A program made the translations under genes and the position numbers. From positions 1,550,001-1,614,000 of the forward strand of contig NZ_JAJSOO010000001.1 in NCBI RefSeq assembly GCF_029428875.1: DNA of 64,000 bases. Direction: 5' to 3'. The notes beneath the pieces were generated by a model. It searched no databases, was not told the origin of the DNA, and was given only the letters and a program-made list of their open reading frames with translations. Positions 43,984-52,227 of this stretch are shown here, in pieces. Positions within the stretch are counted from its first letter, which is position 1, and each line of letters starts with the position of its first letter. Source of the DNA: Streptomyces sp. JH34. Lineage in GTDB: Bacteria; Actinomycetota; Actinomycetes; Streptomycetales; Streptomycetaceae.

Positions 43984-44158
43984 GTGATGGTGACCGTAGG
44001 CGAGAAATAGGGAAAGGAACAAGCCTGGTTCGGTGATCAAAATTCATTCGCAAGATCAATTCACGGGAATTCATGTAATCCACCGCACACCGCGCCGACC
44101 GGTTCTCTTGGCGCAGAAGGGAACCGACCGCCGCTCCCGGGCGTCAGGGCGGCATCAA

Positions 44159-44172
44159 GTGACCCTGGTCAC
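44159..44172. promoter_or_regulatory. Crp-like binding site
   Basis: GTGACCCTGGTCAC is a near-perfect palindrome matching the Streptomyces Crp pattern GTG-N6-GNCAC. It lies about 180 bp upstream of the riboswitch in the divergent region shared with a small gene. Crp control of a riboswitch-bearing wall-hydrolase gene (rpfA) is established in Streptomyces, which supports the call. Confidence 0.6.
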
Positions 44173-44338
44173 GGAGTCCGATTCGGGCGATTTGCTCCAG
44201 AGCGAAGCGGTTCAGGTCACACGAAATGGCCTTTTATGGATTACAGGATCAAATTCTAAAAACGTATCAAAACGGGCATGCGACTTGTGGGTGGGACCGT
44301 CGCGCATACCTGGAACGCCGACGTGGAACCGATCCGCC

Positions 44339-44569
44339 ATGACTGAGAACCCCCACACCTCGGCCCCGCGGATCACCGTCCTGCCCGTCCAGCCCGGGGA
44401 CCCGCCCTTCCGTGTCGTGGAGATCGACGGCGAGGTCATCGGGAGCGCCACCGCCATGACGGACGTGCTGATCGCCGCCGCGACAGCCGGCATCCCGGTC
44501 CACGATCTCGACGACCCGGCCGCCGTCCGGTGGGTGGGGGGCGGCAAGCTCCGCTGGAAGCCGCACTGA
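44339..44569 (+). CDS. small conserved protein (76 aa), function unknown
   Basis: A 76-residue soluble protein with a compact pattern: ITVLPVQPGDPPFRVVEIDGEVIGSA, then DVLIAAATAGIPVHDLDDPAAVRWVGGGKLRW. Similar small proteins appear common in Streptomyces. The ATG is preferred over far-upstream in-frame starts that lie in A+T-rich promoter DNA. It is divergent from the riboswitch-controlled hydrolase gene. No function is evident. Confidence 0.78.
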   Translation: MTENPHTSAPRITVLPVQPGDPPFRVVEIDGEVIGSATAMTDVLIAAATAGIPVHDLDDPAAVRWVGGGKLRWKPH

Positions 44570-44767
44570 GCGGACCGCAGGAAGGCGCCGGCCCGGTGCC
44601 GCGCTCCCGGGGCGGACCGCGCCGGGGCACTCGGCGCCCGGATGCCCGGATGCCCGGGACGGACGTTGGCGCGGCTGGTAGAAGGCCGGGGAGCGACGGT
44701 CGCCGGGGCCGACCTCCACCGGGGAGAAGGCGAAGGCGGTCCGGACCGGCGCACTTCGTGTCCGGGG

Positions 44768-44811
44768 ACGCCTTCGCCGCCCGTCGTGGAGCCGACGGGC
44801 GGCGAAGGCGT
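44768..44811. terminator. long perfect hairpin, probable bidirectional terminator
   Basis: A perfect 19-bp inverted repeat (44768-44786 with 44793-44811) and six-base loop in the 445 bp between the small 76-residue gene and the convergent ferredoxin gene. The rest of this gap, apart from the hairpin at 44981-45008, shows no gene; a 92-codon open frame in it has no ribosome binding site or recognisable product. Confidence 0.65.
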
Positions 44812-44980
44812 GTACGACGTGCGGGGCGGCGGGACGGCCGTCCGGGTGCCGGTGCGCGTCGTACGCCGCGCCGGGACGCTGCTCTGCTCGGGGCTTTCCA
44901 CGGTGCGGTCCCTGTCCTGAACCGCGCGGGGATGTGCTCCGCAGCAGCAGGATCTGCTCCCCCGGTCCGCAGGACCCGTC

Positions 44981-45008
44981 CGGCCCGCCCGGTACGCCGG
45001 GCGGGCCG
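44981..45008 (-). terminator. hairpin terminator after the ferredoxin gene
   Basis: A perfect 12-bp G+C stem (44981-44992 with 44997-45008) with TACG loop, seven bases after the ferredoxin stop codon. Confidence 0.75.
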
Positions 45009-45014
45009 CTCGCG

Positions 45015-45206
45015 TCAGTCCTGGATACGGATGGCGAGGGCGGGGCAGACGGCTGCGGCCTGCTGGACGTCGTCGGCGCGGGCCGACGGCGGCGCGGGAT
45101 CGAGCAGTACGGCGATGCCGTCGTCGTCCTGGTCGAACACGTCGTCCGCGGCGACCACGCACTGGCCGGACGCCACGCACTTGTCCTGGTCGAGGGTCAC
45201 TTTCAT
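45015..45206 (-). CDS. 3Fe-4S ferredoxin of the P450 system
   Basis: A 63-residue ferredoxin with the three-cysteine pattern C-x5-C (KCVASGQC) and a distant CP (AVCPALAI), as in the 3Fe-4S partners of CYP105 P450s. It carries electrons from the reductase to the P450. ATG at 45206. It follows the P450 gene by 53 bp and ends the operon. Confidence 0.92.
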   Translation of the reverse strand: MKVTLDQDKCVASGQCVVAADDVFDQDDDGIAVLLDPAPPSARADDVQQAAAVCPALAIRIQD

Positions 45207-45259
45207 GAGCACTCCTTCATCGGGGTTCCGTCGTGGGGTGGGGGCCGTGGCCCGGGAGG

Positions 45260-46483
45260 TCACCAGGCCACGGGCAGTTCGTACACGCCGTACACGGACC
45301 CGTCGTGTTTGAACGGCACTTCCTCCAGGCGGGCGTCCAGACGCAGGGTGGGGACGCGCCGGTAGAGGGTGCTGTAGACGACCTGCAGCTCCATGCGGGC
45401 CAGCGGCTGCCCGAGGCACTGGTGCACGCCGAAACCGAAGGCCACATGGCGCCGGGCGTCCCGCCCGAGGTCGAGCCGGTCCGGGTCGGTGAAGACCTCG
45501 GGGTCGCGGTTGCCGATGTCGTTGGGCACGATGACCCCCTCACCGGCCCGGATCACCTCGCCGCCGATCTCGATGTCCTCGAGGGCCACGCGACGGCGGC
45601 CCCCGTGGGTGATGTTGAGGTAGCGCAGCAGTTCCTCGACGGCGCCGGCGACCGCCCTGGGGTCCTCGGTTCCGCGCAGCAGGGCGAGCTGGTCGGGGTG
45701 CTCGAGCAGGGCGAGGGTGCCCAGAGCGATCATGTTGGCGGTGGTCTCGTGTCCGGCCAGCAGCAGGAGCACGCCCATCTCCGCCGCCTCCCGGCGGGAC
45801 AGTTCCCCCGCCTCGACGCGGGTGCCGAGACCTGACAGGAGGTCGTCGGCGGGCCGGGCGATCTTGTGGCCCATCAGCTCGTCCAGATAGCCGGTCAGGT
45901 TGGCGTGGGCCGCGCCCCGCTGCTCGGGTGCCGCGCTGCGGCTGATGAGGGTCTTGCTGTTCTCCTGGAAGAAGTCGTGGTCGGTGTAGGGCACTCCGAG
46001 CAGTTCGCAGATCACGAGCGAGGGGACGGGGAGGGCGAAGGCCTGGACGAGGTCGGCCCGTGGGGGCCCCGCCAGCATGTCGTCGATCAGACCGTCCACG
46101 ATCTTCTGGACGGCCGGGCGCATCGCCTCGACCCGCTTGATGGTGAAGGGAGCCGTGACCATCCGCCGCTGACGGGCGTGTTCGGGGTCGTCCATGAGGA
46201 TGAAGCTGAAGCTCGCCCCCCGCAAGGGCGTGGGGCTCGGGTAGCCGGGGCGGGTGACGTCGGCGCTGATCCTCGGGTCGGCGAGGAGGGCGCGCTGGTC
46301 GGCGTAGCGGGTGACCAGCCAGGGTGTGGTCCCGTCCCACAGCCGGACCTTCCTGAGCGACCCCAGTTCCTGCTCCGACTTCAGTGCGGGCGGTGGGTCG
46401 AACGGACAGCCCGCCGCCCGGGGCATCGGGAATTCCGGGGCCGAGGGCGCGTGCGCCCCTTCCGTGGATACCGTGCTGGTCAT
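45260..46483 (-). CDS. cytochrome P450, CYP105-like
   Basis: A 407-residue class I P450 with all core motifs: I-helix AGHETT (243-248), K-helix EELLR (283-287) and haem loop FGFGVHQCLG (349-358, Cys356). The N-terminal PRAAGCPFDPPPAL and the SFSFILMDDPEHARQRRMV region fit the CYP105 family, which hydroxylates xenobiotics and secondary metabolites. Between its own reductase and ferredoxin genes it forms a complete electron chain. The natural substrate is unknown. Confidence 0.94.
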   Translation of the reverse strand: MTSTVSTEGAHAPSAPEFPMPRAAGCPFDPPPALKSEQELGSLRKVRLWDGTTPWLVTRYADQRALLADPRISADVTRPGYPSPTPLRGASFSFILMDDPEHARQRRMVTAPFTIKRVEAMRPAVQKIVDGLIDDMLAGPPRADLVQAFALPVPSLVICELLGVPYTDHDFFQENSKTLISRSAAPEQRGAAHANLTGYLDELMGHKIARPADDLLSGLGTRVEAGELSRREAAEMGVLLLLAGHETTANMIALGTLALLEHPDQLALLRGTEDPRAVAGAVEELLRYLNITHGGRRRVALEDIEIGGEVIRAGEGVIVPNDIGNRDPEVFTDPDRLDLGRDARRHVAFGFGVHQCLGQPLARMELQVVYSTLYRRVPTLRLDARLEEVPFKHDGSVYGVYELPVAW

Positions 46484-46531
46484 CGCTTCCTCACTTCGTC
46501 GTGCGGGTGGCTGACGTGGCGTCGGCCGCTT

Positions 46532-47719
46532 TCACGGCGCGGACGGTTCGAGGGTCGGGGCCGGGCCGCCGATCTCCTGGCGGCGCAGTCGCGCCTGCTT
46601 GGGCATGCTCCAGCCGAGGACGCCCGTGACCCTGCCGTCGCGCTCGTAGCGGGCGACGAAACGCCCGGTGGCCGGATCGCCGTCCACGACGGTCACGTCG
46701 GCGTCCGGCCCGAGCAGGCCGTGGGCCTGGACGCGGGCGTCGAACTGGTCGGTCCAGAAATAGGGCACGGGGACGTAGGGCCGGTCGGCGCCGAGGATGT
46801 TGTCGGCGACGGCCATGGCCTGTTCCGTGGCGTTCGTACGGTTCTCCAGGCGCATGGGTGCGTCGAGGAGTTCGTGGTGCCAGGAGGCCACGTCCCCGAC
46901 GGCGTAGATCCCCTCAGCCGCCCGGCAGCGGGAGTCGCAGACGATTCCGTCGTCGACGCGCAGCCCGCTGCCCTCCAGCCAGCCGGTGGCGGGGTCTCCC
47001 CCGATGGCGACGACCACCACGTCGGCGGGCAGCACCTCGTCCGTGTCCAGACGCACTCCGGTGACCCGGCCCTGTTCCGTGGTCAGTCCGGTCACCGCGT
47101 GACCCAGCCGCAGGTGTACGCCGTTCCCGGTGTGCAGCGCGGCGAGCAGGTCCGACACCACGGGGCCGAACTGGGTGAGCATGGGCCCCGGCCTGGGGCC
47201 GGCCAGGGTGACCTCCAGGCCCATGGTGCGCGCGGTGGCGGCGATCTCGCAGCCGAGGACTCCTTCACCGACCACGACGAGCCGCCGCGCGGCCAGCAGG
47301 CCGGACCGCAGCGCGAGGGCGTCGTCGAGCGTCCTCAGTACGTGCACTCCGTCGGCGCCGGTCCGGCCGGGCAGGGTTCTGGCCCGCAGTCCGGTGGCGA
47401 CCACGACGGCGTCGGCGCGCAGTTCGCGCCCCGACGCGGTACGCACCGTCCGGGTCCGGGGGTCGAGGTGGACCGCCGGGTCACCGAGGAGCAGTTCGGC
47501 GTCCAGGGCCGCCAGAGCTTCGGGGGCCCGCAGCCGGGTCGTGTCGGGGGTCCTGCTGCCGGCCAGGACCTGCTTGGAGAGGGGAGGGCGGTCGTAGGGC
47601 GGGTGCGGTTCGCCGCCGAGCAGGGTCAGCGTGCCGCCGTAGCCCTTGCGGCGCAGTGCCTCAGCGGTTGCCAGTCCGGCTGCGGAAGCGCCGACGACGA
47701 GAACGCGGGAGGGGGTCAT
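46532..47719 (-). CDS. FAD-dependent ferredoxin reductase
   Basis: A 395-residue flavoprotein with two dinucleotide folds: FAD site VLVVGASAAGLATAEALR at the start and NAD(P)H site LVVVGEGVLGCEIAATARTMG near residue 145. The APMRLENRTNATEQAMAVADNILG region is typical of putidaredoxin-reductase-like enzymes. It passes electrons from NAD(P)H to the downstream ferredoxin. ATG at 47719; 48 bp before the P450 gene. Confidence 0.93.
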   Translation of the reverse strand: MTPSRVLVVGASAAGLATAEALRRKGYGGTLTLLGGEPHPPYDRPPLSKQVLAGSRTPDTTRLRAPEALAALDAELLLGDPAVHLDPRTRTVRTASGRELRADAVVVATGLRARTLPGRTGADGVHVLRTLDDALALRSGLLAARRLVVVGEGVLGCEIAATARTMGLEVTLAGPRPGPMLTQFGPVVSDLLAALHTGNGVHLRLGHAVTGLTTEQGRVTGVRLDTDEVLPADVVVVAIGGDPATGWLEGSGLRVDDGIVCDSRCRAAEGIYAVGDVASWHHELLDAPMRLENRTNATEQAMAVADNILGADRPYVPVPYFWTDQFDARVQAHGLLGPDADVTVVDGDPATGRFVARYERDGRVTGVLGWSMPKQARLRRQEIGGPAPTLEPSAP

Positions 47720-47825
47720 GGAGCCTCTGTCCTCGGTTCGGGGCAGCCCGGATCGGGCCGTCCCGGACACGGTCGGGGAGAAGAAGGAGGGAAGGAGGAA
47801 CGGGCCGTGGCGGAGTCGGGAGGGG

Positions 47826-48473
47826 TCAGCGGCAGGGCGTGACCGGTGCCGTCCAGAGTCCGACGACGGCGTCGATCAGACCGGTGGCGGTGTCGTGCCA
47901 GTTCGTGCGGGGCGTGGAGGTGTTGTCCGCGAGAGCGCGTTCACGCTCCGCGCAGGTGTGGAGGATCAGGTTGGTCGACATGGCGGCCCGCTCGGCATGG
48001 ACGTCGGCGGGCAGGTCGGGGAGGCACCGGTTGAGCCCTTCGAGGGTCCGCAGGGTCGGCGGGCAGGCGAGCGACTCCTCGGCCATGATGTCCTGCAGCG
48101 CCGGGTCGGTCATGACCTGGGCGCAGAACCGCGCGAACCAGGTGGGGCTGCCCAGCGTGGCGAGGTGCTCCGTGGTGGGGCGCACCAGGCAGGCCACCCA
48201 CTCCCCTATGTCCGACGGGTCCCGGATGCCGGCGAGCCGACGTTCACGGGCCTCCTCGATCTGCCGGCTGTGCTTCCGGGCGATGGCGCGCACCAGGTCG
48301 GCCTTCGTCCCGAAGTGGTAGCCGACCGCCGCGTTGTTGCCCTGCTGCGCGGCCTCGCTGACCCGGCGGTTGGACACCGCGTACACCCCGCGCTCGGCGA
48401 ACAGCCGCTCGGCGGTGTGCAGGATCCGCTCCCTGGTCCCGCTGACCTGCTCGGCCCGCACCGTGCGTTCCAT
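47826..48473 (-). CDS. TetR-family transcriptional regulator
   Basis: A 215-residue regulator with the TetR helix-turn-helix in RERILHTAERLFAERGVYAVSNRRVSEAAQQGNNAAVGYHFGTKADL and a variable ligand-binding C-terminus. It heads the P450 operon and probably represses it by binding the palindrome at 48531-48548. ATG at 48473; a longer frame from 48539 would run into that palindrome. Confidence 0.9.
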   Translation of the reverse strand: MERTVRAEQVSGTRERILHTAERLFAERGVYAVSNRRVSEAAQQGNNAAVGYHFGTKADLVRAIARKHSRQIEEARERRLAGIRDPSDIGEWVACLVRPTTEHLATLGSPTWFARFCAQVMTDPALQDIMAEESLACPPTLRTLEGLNRCLPDLPADVHAERAAMSTNLILHTCAERERALADNTSTPRTNWHDTATGLIDAVVGLWTAPVTPCR

Positions 48474-48530
48474 CCGCCGGCTCCTCGGTCGAAGGCGTCT
48501 CGGAAGATCAAGGCAATCCGGCACCGGCAG

Positions 48531-48548
48531 ATCAGTCAAGCAACTGAT
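48531..48548. promoter_or_regulatory. candidate TetR operator upstream of the P450 operon
   Basis: ATCAGT at 48531-48536 is inverted as ACTGAT at 48543-48548 with a six-base centre. It overlaps a -35-like TTGACT on the minus strand, 58 bp before the regulator start. Position and size suit autorepression. The rest of the 330-bp gap to 48803 shows no gene. Confidence 0.45.
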
Positions 48549-48803
48549 TTAAAGATGGCCGAGATGGTCACACGTCCGCCACCTGATGCCCCCGGGTGCC
48601 TCAAGACCCCTGCCACCTGCGGTGATCGGTCGCTCAGCGGCATCGGTCACGCCCGCGCGCCGGGCCACCGCGCACCGCCCGTGGCCGCGGGGCCCCGGGA
48701 CGCGCGGGCCCGCTGGGTGGACCGGGTTGGCGCAAAGCCGTCCCCGGCCGGAGCGCGTGCGCGTGGTGAGGTCCGCGCGCGCGGGCCACATATGGTGTCG
48801 CCC

Positions 48804-49199
48804 ATGAAGTCCTACACCATCGGCCAGGCGGCACGTCTTCTCGGCGTGAGCCCGGACACCGCCCGTCGCTGGGCGGATGCCGGCCGGGTCACGACCCATC
48901 GTGACGAGAGCGGGCGCCGCCTCATCGACGGGCGTGACCTGGCGGCGTTCTCCGTCGAGGTCGCGCAGGCCGGATCCGGCGAGGAGGAGACCTCCTACAC
49001 CTCGGCGCGGAACGCCTTCCCGGGCATCGTCACCGCGGTGAAGCTCGGTGACGTAGCCGCCCAGGTCGAGATCCAGGCAGGACCGCACCGCCTCGTGTCC
49101 CTGCTGACCCGGGAGGCCGTGGAGGAGTTGGGGCTGGAGGTCGGGATGCAGGCGACGGCACGTGTGAAGTCGACCAGCGTGCACATCGACCGCGCCTGA
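48804..49199 (+). CDS. HTH-TOBE domain regulator (molybdate-binding type)
   Basis: A 131-residue protein joining a MerR/excisionase-type helix-turn-helix (SYTIGQAARLLGVSPDTARRWADAGRV) to a TOBE domain (ARNAFPGIVTAVKLGDVAAQVEI, then LGLEVGMQATARVKSTSVHI). The TOBE part binds molybdate or tungstate in ModE-like proteins. ATG at 48804 is preferred; another ATG four codons upstream is possible. No molybdate transporter genes lie next to it. Confidence 0.88.
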   Translation: MKSYTIGQAARLLGVSPDTARRWADAGRVTTHRDESGRRLIDGRDLAAFSVEVAQAGSGEEETSYTSARNAFPGIVTAVKLGDVAAQVEIQAGPHRLVSLLTREAVEELGLEVGMQATARVKSTSVHIDRA

Positions 49200-49208
49200 C
49201 GCCCCCCG

Positions 49209-49661
49209 TCAGTCCATCAGTCCGGCGGCGACCGTCGCCCCCAGCTCCCAGCAGGCCTCGGTGTCGGCCTTGCCCGGCTCGCCGGTGACGGTCACGGCGT
49301 CCGCCGCGCGACGCCATCCGAGGCCCGTCGTGATGGCCTCGATGCCGCGTACGGCACCGGTGACGTCGTTCCCGCCGTGCACGTAGTAGCCGAAGGGGCG
49401 GCCCTTCGTCGCGTCCAGGCACGGGTAGTAGACCTGGTCGAAGAAGTGCTTCAGGGCGCCGGACATGTACCCGAGGTTCGCCGGGGTGCCGAGCAGATAG
49501 CCGTCGGCCGCGAGTACGTCGGACGCCGTGGTGGAGAGCGCGGCCCGCCGCACGACCCGTACGCCCTCGATGTCTTCCGTCGTCGCGCCGGAGACCACCG
49601 CCTCGAACAGTGCCTGGCAGTTGGGCGACGGGGTGTGATGCACGATCAGCAGAGTGGCCAC
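49209..49661 (-). CDS. flavodoxin/NAD(P)H-dependent FMN reductase-like protein
   Basis: A 150-residue flavodoxin-fold protein with an FMN phosphate loop variant LLIVHHTPSPNCQALFEAV and LLGTPANLGYMSGALKHFFDQV. It probably carries FMN and reduces a small acceptor. The start is GTG. It is convergent with the HTH-TOBE gene, only nine bases away, and 96 bp behind copA. Confidence 0.87.
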   Translation of the reverse strand: MATLLIVHHTPSPNCQALFEAVVSGATTEDIEGVRVVRRAALSTTASDVLAADGYLLGTPANLGYMSGALKHFFDQVYYPCLDATKGRPFGYYVHGGNDVTGAVRGIEAITTGLGWRRAADAVTVTGEPGKADTEACWELGATVAAGLMD

Positions 49662-49757
49662 ACCCCCGAACCCTGCCGCCCCGGCTGCCCGGACGCAACC
49701 CGCGCCGCCCCGGCCGCACCGCAGGCGGGACGCCGTCGCCGGGGCCGGGGGCCCGCC

Positions 49758-52031
49758 TCAGCCGGCGGCGCGGAAGCCGCGCAGACGAAGGCTGTTGCCG
49801 ACGACGAAGACCGAGGAGAAGGCCATGGCGGCCCCCGCGATCATCGGGTTGAGCAGACCGGCCGCGGCCAGCGGGAGGGCCGCGACGTTGTAGGCGAAGG
49901 CCCAGAACAGATTGGAGCGGATGGTGCCCAGCGTCCTGCGGGAGAGCCGGATGGCATCGGCGGCGACCCGCAGGTCCCCTCGTACGAGTGTCAGGTCGCC
50001 GGCCTCGATGGCGGCGTCCGTGCCGGTCCCCATGGCCAGGCCCAGGTCCGCCTGGGCGAGCGCCGCGGCGTCGTTGACACCGTCGCCGACCATGGCGACG
50101 CTGCGCCCTTCCGCCTGGAGCCTCTTGACGACGTCGACCTTGTCCTGCGGCATGACCTCGGCGACGACCTCGTCGATTCCGACCTGCGCCGCGACGGATT
50201 CGGCGACCGACGTGTTGTCGCCGGTCAGCAGGACGGGGGTCAGCCCGAGCGCGCGCAGCCTGCGGACCGCTTCGGCGCTGGTGTCCTTCACCGCGTCGGC
50301 GACCTCCAGGACCGCACGCGCCTCGCCGTCCCACGCCACGGCGATCACCGTCCTCCCGTTCTTCTCGGCCTCCTCCCCGGCGGTCCTGAGCTCTTCGGGA
50401 AGCTCGATGGCCCATTCGCCCAGCAGCTTCTCGCGGCCGACGAGCACGGCACGGCCGTCCACGACGCCCTGGACGCCGAGGCCCGGAACGTTGGCGAAGT
50501 CCTCGGGCACGGGCAGCGCTCCCACCCTCGCTGCGGCGCCCTCGGCGACGGCCCGGGCGATCGGGTGTTCGGAGGAGTGCTCCAACGCGCCCGCGAGGCG
50601 CAGCACTTCGGTCTCGTCCGCGGGTCCGGCGGTGTGGACCTTCAGCAGCGTCATGCGCCCCGTGGTGACGGTGCCCGTCTTGTCGAGCAGGATCGTGTCG
50701 GCCTTGCGGGTGTTCTCCAGGACCTCCGGCCCCTTGATCAGGATGCCGAGCTGGGCCCCGCGCCCGGTGCCGACCAGCAGGGCGGTCGGCGTGGCAAGGC
50801 CGAGAGCGCAGGGGCAGGCGATGATCAGCACGGCGACGGCCGCGGTGAACGCGGCGGTGAGTCCGGCGCCCGAACCGAGCCAGAAGCCGAGTGTCGCGAG
50901 CGCCAGCCCCATGACGACGGGCACGAAGACCGCCGAGATCCTGTCCGCGAGCCGCTGGGCGGAGGCCTTCCCGCTCTGCGCCTCCTCCACGAGCGCGGCC
51001 ATCCGGGCCAGCTGGGTGTCGGCACCGACCCTGGTGGCCTCGACGACCAGTCGGCCACCCGCGTTGAGGGTCGCTCCCGTGACGGGGTCACCGGCGGCGA
51101 CCTCGACGGGCACCGACTCGCCGGTCAGCATGGAGACGTCGACGGCGGAAGAGCCCTCCACCACCGTGCCGTCCGTGGCGATCTTCTCGCCGGGGCGCAC
51201 CAGGAAGCGGTCCCCGACCCGCAGCCCGGCCGTGGGCAGGGTGATCTCACGGCCGTCGCGCAGCACGGTGACCTCCTTGGCGCCCAGCTCCATGAGTGCC
51301 TTGAGCGCGGCACCCGCCTTGCGCTTCGAGCGGGCCTCGAAGTACCGGCCGGCCAGGATGAAGGCCGTGACACCGGCGGCGGCCTCCAGGTAGATGTTTC
51401 CCGCTCCGTCGCTCCGGCTGATGGTGAATTCGAAGGGGTGCGTCATGCCCGGCATCCCCGCGGTCCCCAGGAAGAGCGCCCACAACGACCAAAGGAAGGC
51501 CGCCGACGTGCCGACCGAGATCAGGGTGTCCATGGTGGCGGCGCCGTGCCGGGCGTTGGTCCAGGCGGCACGGTGGAAGGGCCAGGCCGCGTAGGTCACG
51601 ACCGGCGCGGCCAGCGTGAGGGAGAGCCACTGCCAGTACTCGAACTGAAGAGCCGGGGCCATCGCCATCGCGACGACCGGCGCGGCCAGCACGACCGCGG
51701 TGACGAGCCTCTGCCGCAAGGACCGCAGCTCGGTGTCGGCGCGCTCGTCCTCGGCTCCGCCGCCGGCCCGGTCGTCGGCGGTCCCGGGCTCGGCCCGTGG
51801 TGGGGCGGGCGGCTGGGCCGTGTAGCCGGTGGCCTCGACCGTGGCGATCAGGTCGTCGACCGAGACGTCCTCGGCGTAGGCCACCATGGCCTTCTCCGTG
51901 GCGTAGTTGACGGTGGCCTGGACCCCCTCCATGCGGTTGAGCTTCTTCTCGATCCGGGCCGCGCACGAAGCGCAGGTCATGCCGCCGACGGCTAGCTCGA
52001 CCCGGGCCGCGCCGGGAGTGGTGGGAGTCAT
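49758..52031 (-). CDS. copA: copper-translocating P1B-type ATPase
   Basis: A 757-residue copper exporter. One heavy-metal-associated domain with GMTCASC (17-23) precedes the membrane part. The Cu+ channel motif [10 protein letters not shown], phosphorylation site DKTGT (Asp450), the SEHPIA histidine motif and hinge [10 protein letters not shown] are all intact. It pumps Cu+ out of the cytoplasm. ATG at 52031, preceded by three CsoR-like operators. The copper chaperone gene copZ often found next to copA is absent here. Confidence 0.95.
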   Translation of the reverse strand: MTPTTPGAARVELAVGGMTCASCAARIEKKLNRMEGVQATVNYATEKAMVAYAEDVSVDDLIATVEATGYTAQPPAPPRAEPGTADDRAGGGAEDERADTELRSLRQRLVTAVVLAAPVVAMAMAPALQFEYWQWLSLTLAAPVVTYAAWPFHRAAWTNARHGAATMDTLISVGTSAAFLWSLWALFLGTAGMPGMTHPFEFTISRSDGAGNIYLEAAAGVTAFILAGRYFEARSKRKAGAALKALMELGAKEVTVLRDGREITLPTAGLRVGDRFLVRPGEKIATDGTVVEGSSAVDVSMLTGESVPVEVAAGDPVTGATLNAGGRLVVEATRVGADTQLARMAALVEEAQSGKASAQRLADRISAVFVPVVMGLALATLGFWLGSGAGLTAAFTAAVAVLIIACPCALGLATPTALLVGTGRGAQLGILIKGPEVLENTRKADTILLDKTGTVTTGRMTLLKVHTAGPADETEVLRLAGALEHSSEHPIARAVAEGAAARVGALPVPEDFANVPGLGVQGVVDGRAVLVGREKLLGEWAIELPEELRTAGEEAEKNGRTVIAVAWDGEARAVLEVADAVKDTSAEAVRRLRALGLTPVLLTGDNTSVAESVAAQVGIDEVVAEVMPQDKVDVVKRLQAEGRSVAMVGDGVNDAAALAQADLGLAMGTGTDAAIEAGDLTLVRGDLRVAADAIRLSRRTLGTIRSNLFWAFAYNVAALPLAAAGLLNPMIAGAAMAFSSVFVVGNSLRLRGFRAAG

Positions 52032-52060
52032 TTCCTGCTCCTCGTCCGTACGGGATCAGC

Positions 52061-52077
52061 ATACCCCTCATGGGTAT
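52061..52077. promoter_or_regulatory. CsoR-like operator A (proximal to copA)
   Basis: ATACCC and GGGTAT form a perfect palindrome around a five-base centre, 30 bp before the copA start. The pattern matches copper-responsive CsoR operators of actinobacteria. Confidence 0.65.
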
Positions 52078-52096
52078 CGCTTTCCCCTCTCCAGAT

Positions 52097-52113
52097 ATAC
52101 CCCCCACCCGTAT
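52097..52113. promoter_or_regulatory. CsoR-like operator B (degenerate, central)
   Basis: ATACCC is followed after five bases by CCGTAT, a four-of-six match to the inverted half-site. It has the same 17-bp layout as sites A and C. Confidence 0.4.
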
Positions 52114-52140
52114 GCATGGCAAATCTCGGCACCAGCGGTC

Positions 52141-52165
52141 GCGTATACCCCCGCCGGGTATACGC
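52141..52165. promoter_or_regulatory. CsoR-like operator C (proximal to the divergent gene)
   Basis: Ten-base arms GCGTATACCC (52141-52150) and GGGTATACGC (52156-52165) form a perfect palindrome with a five-base centre. It is the strongest of the three sites and lies 63 bp before the His-rich exported-protein gene. Confidence 0.7.
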
Positions 52166-52227
52166 TCGAGCGAGATCGGCGCCCTTGCGGGCCCCTCCGA
52201 GCAGAGCCATCAGGAGCAGGAGCAGTC

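Noticed and set aside
44642..44920. 92-codon plus-strand open frame
   Set aside because: It runs through the 19-bp terminator hairpin, has no ribosome binding site and no recognisable product.
49377..51995. Long plus-strand open frame opposite copA
   Set aside because: No recognisable domain and low-complexity composition; CopA motifs are all on the minus strand.
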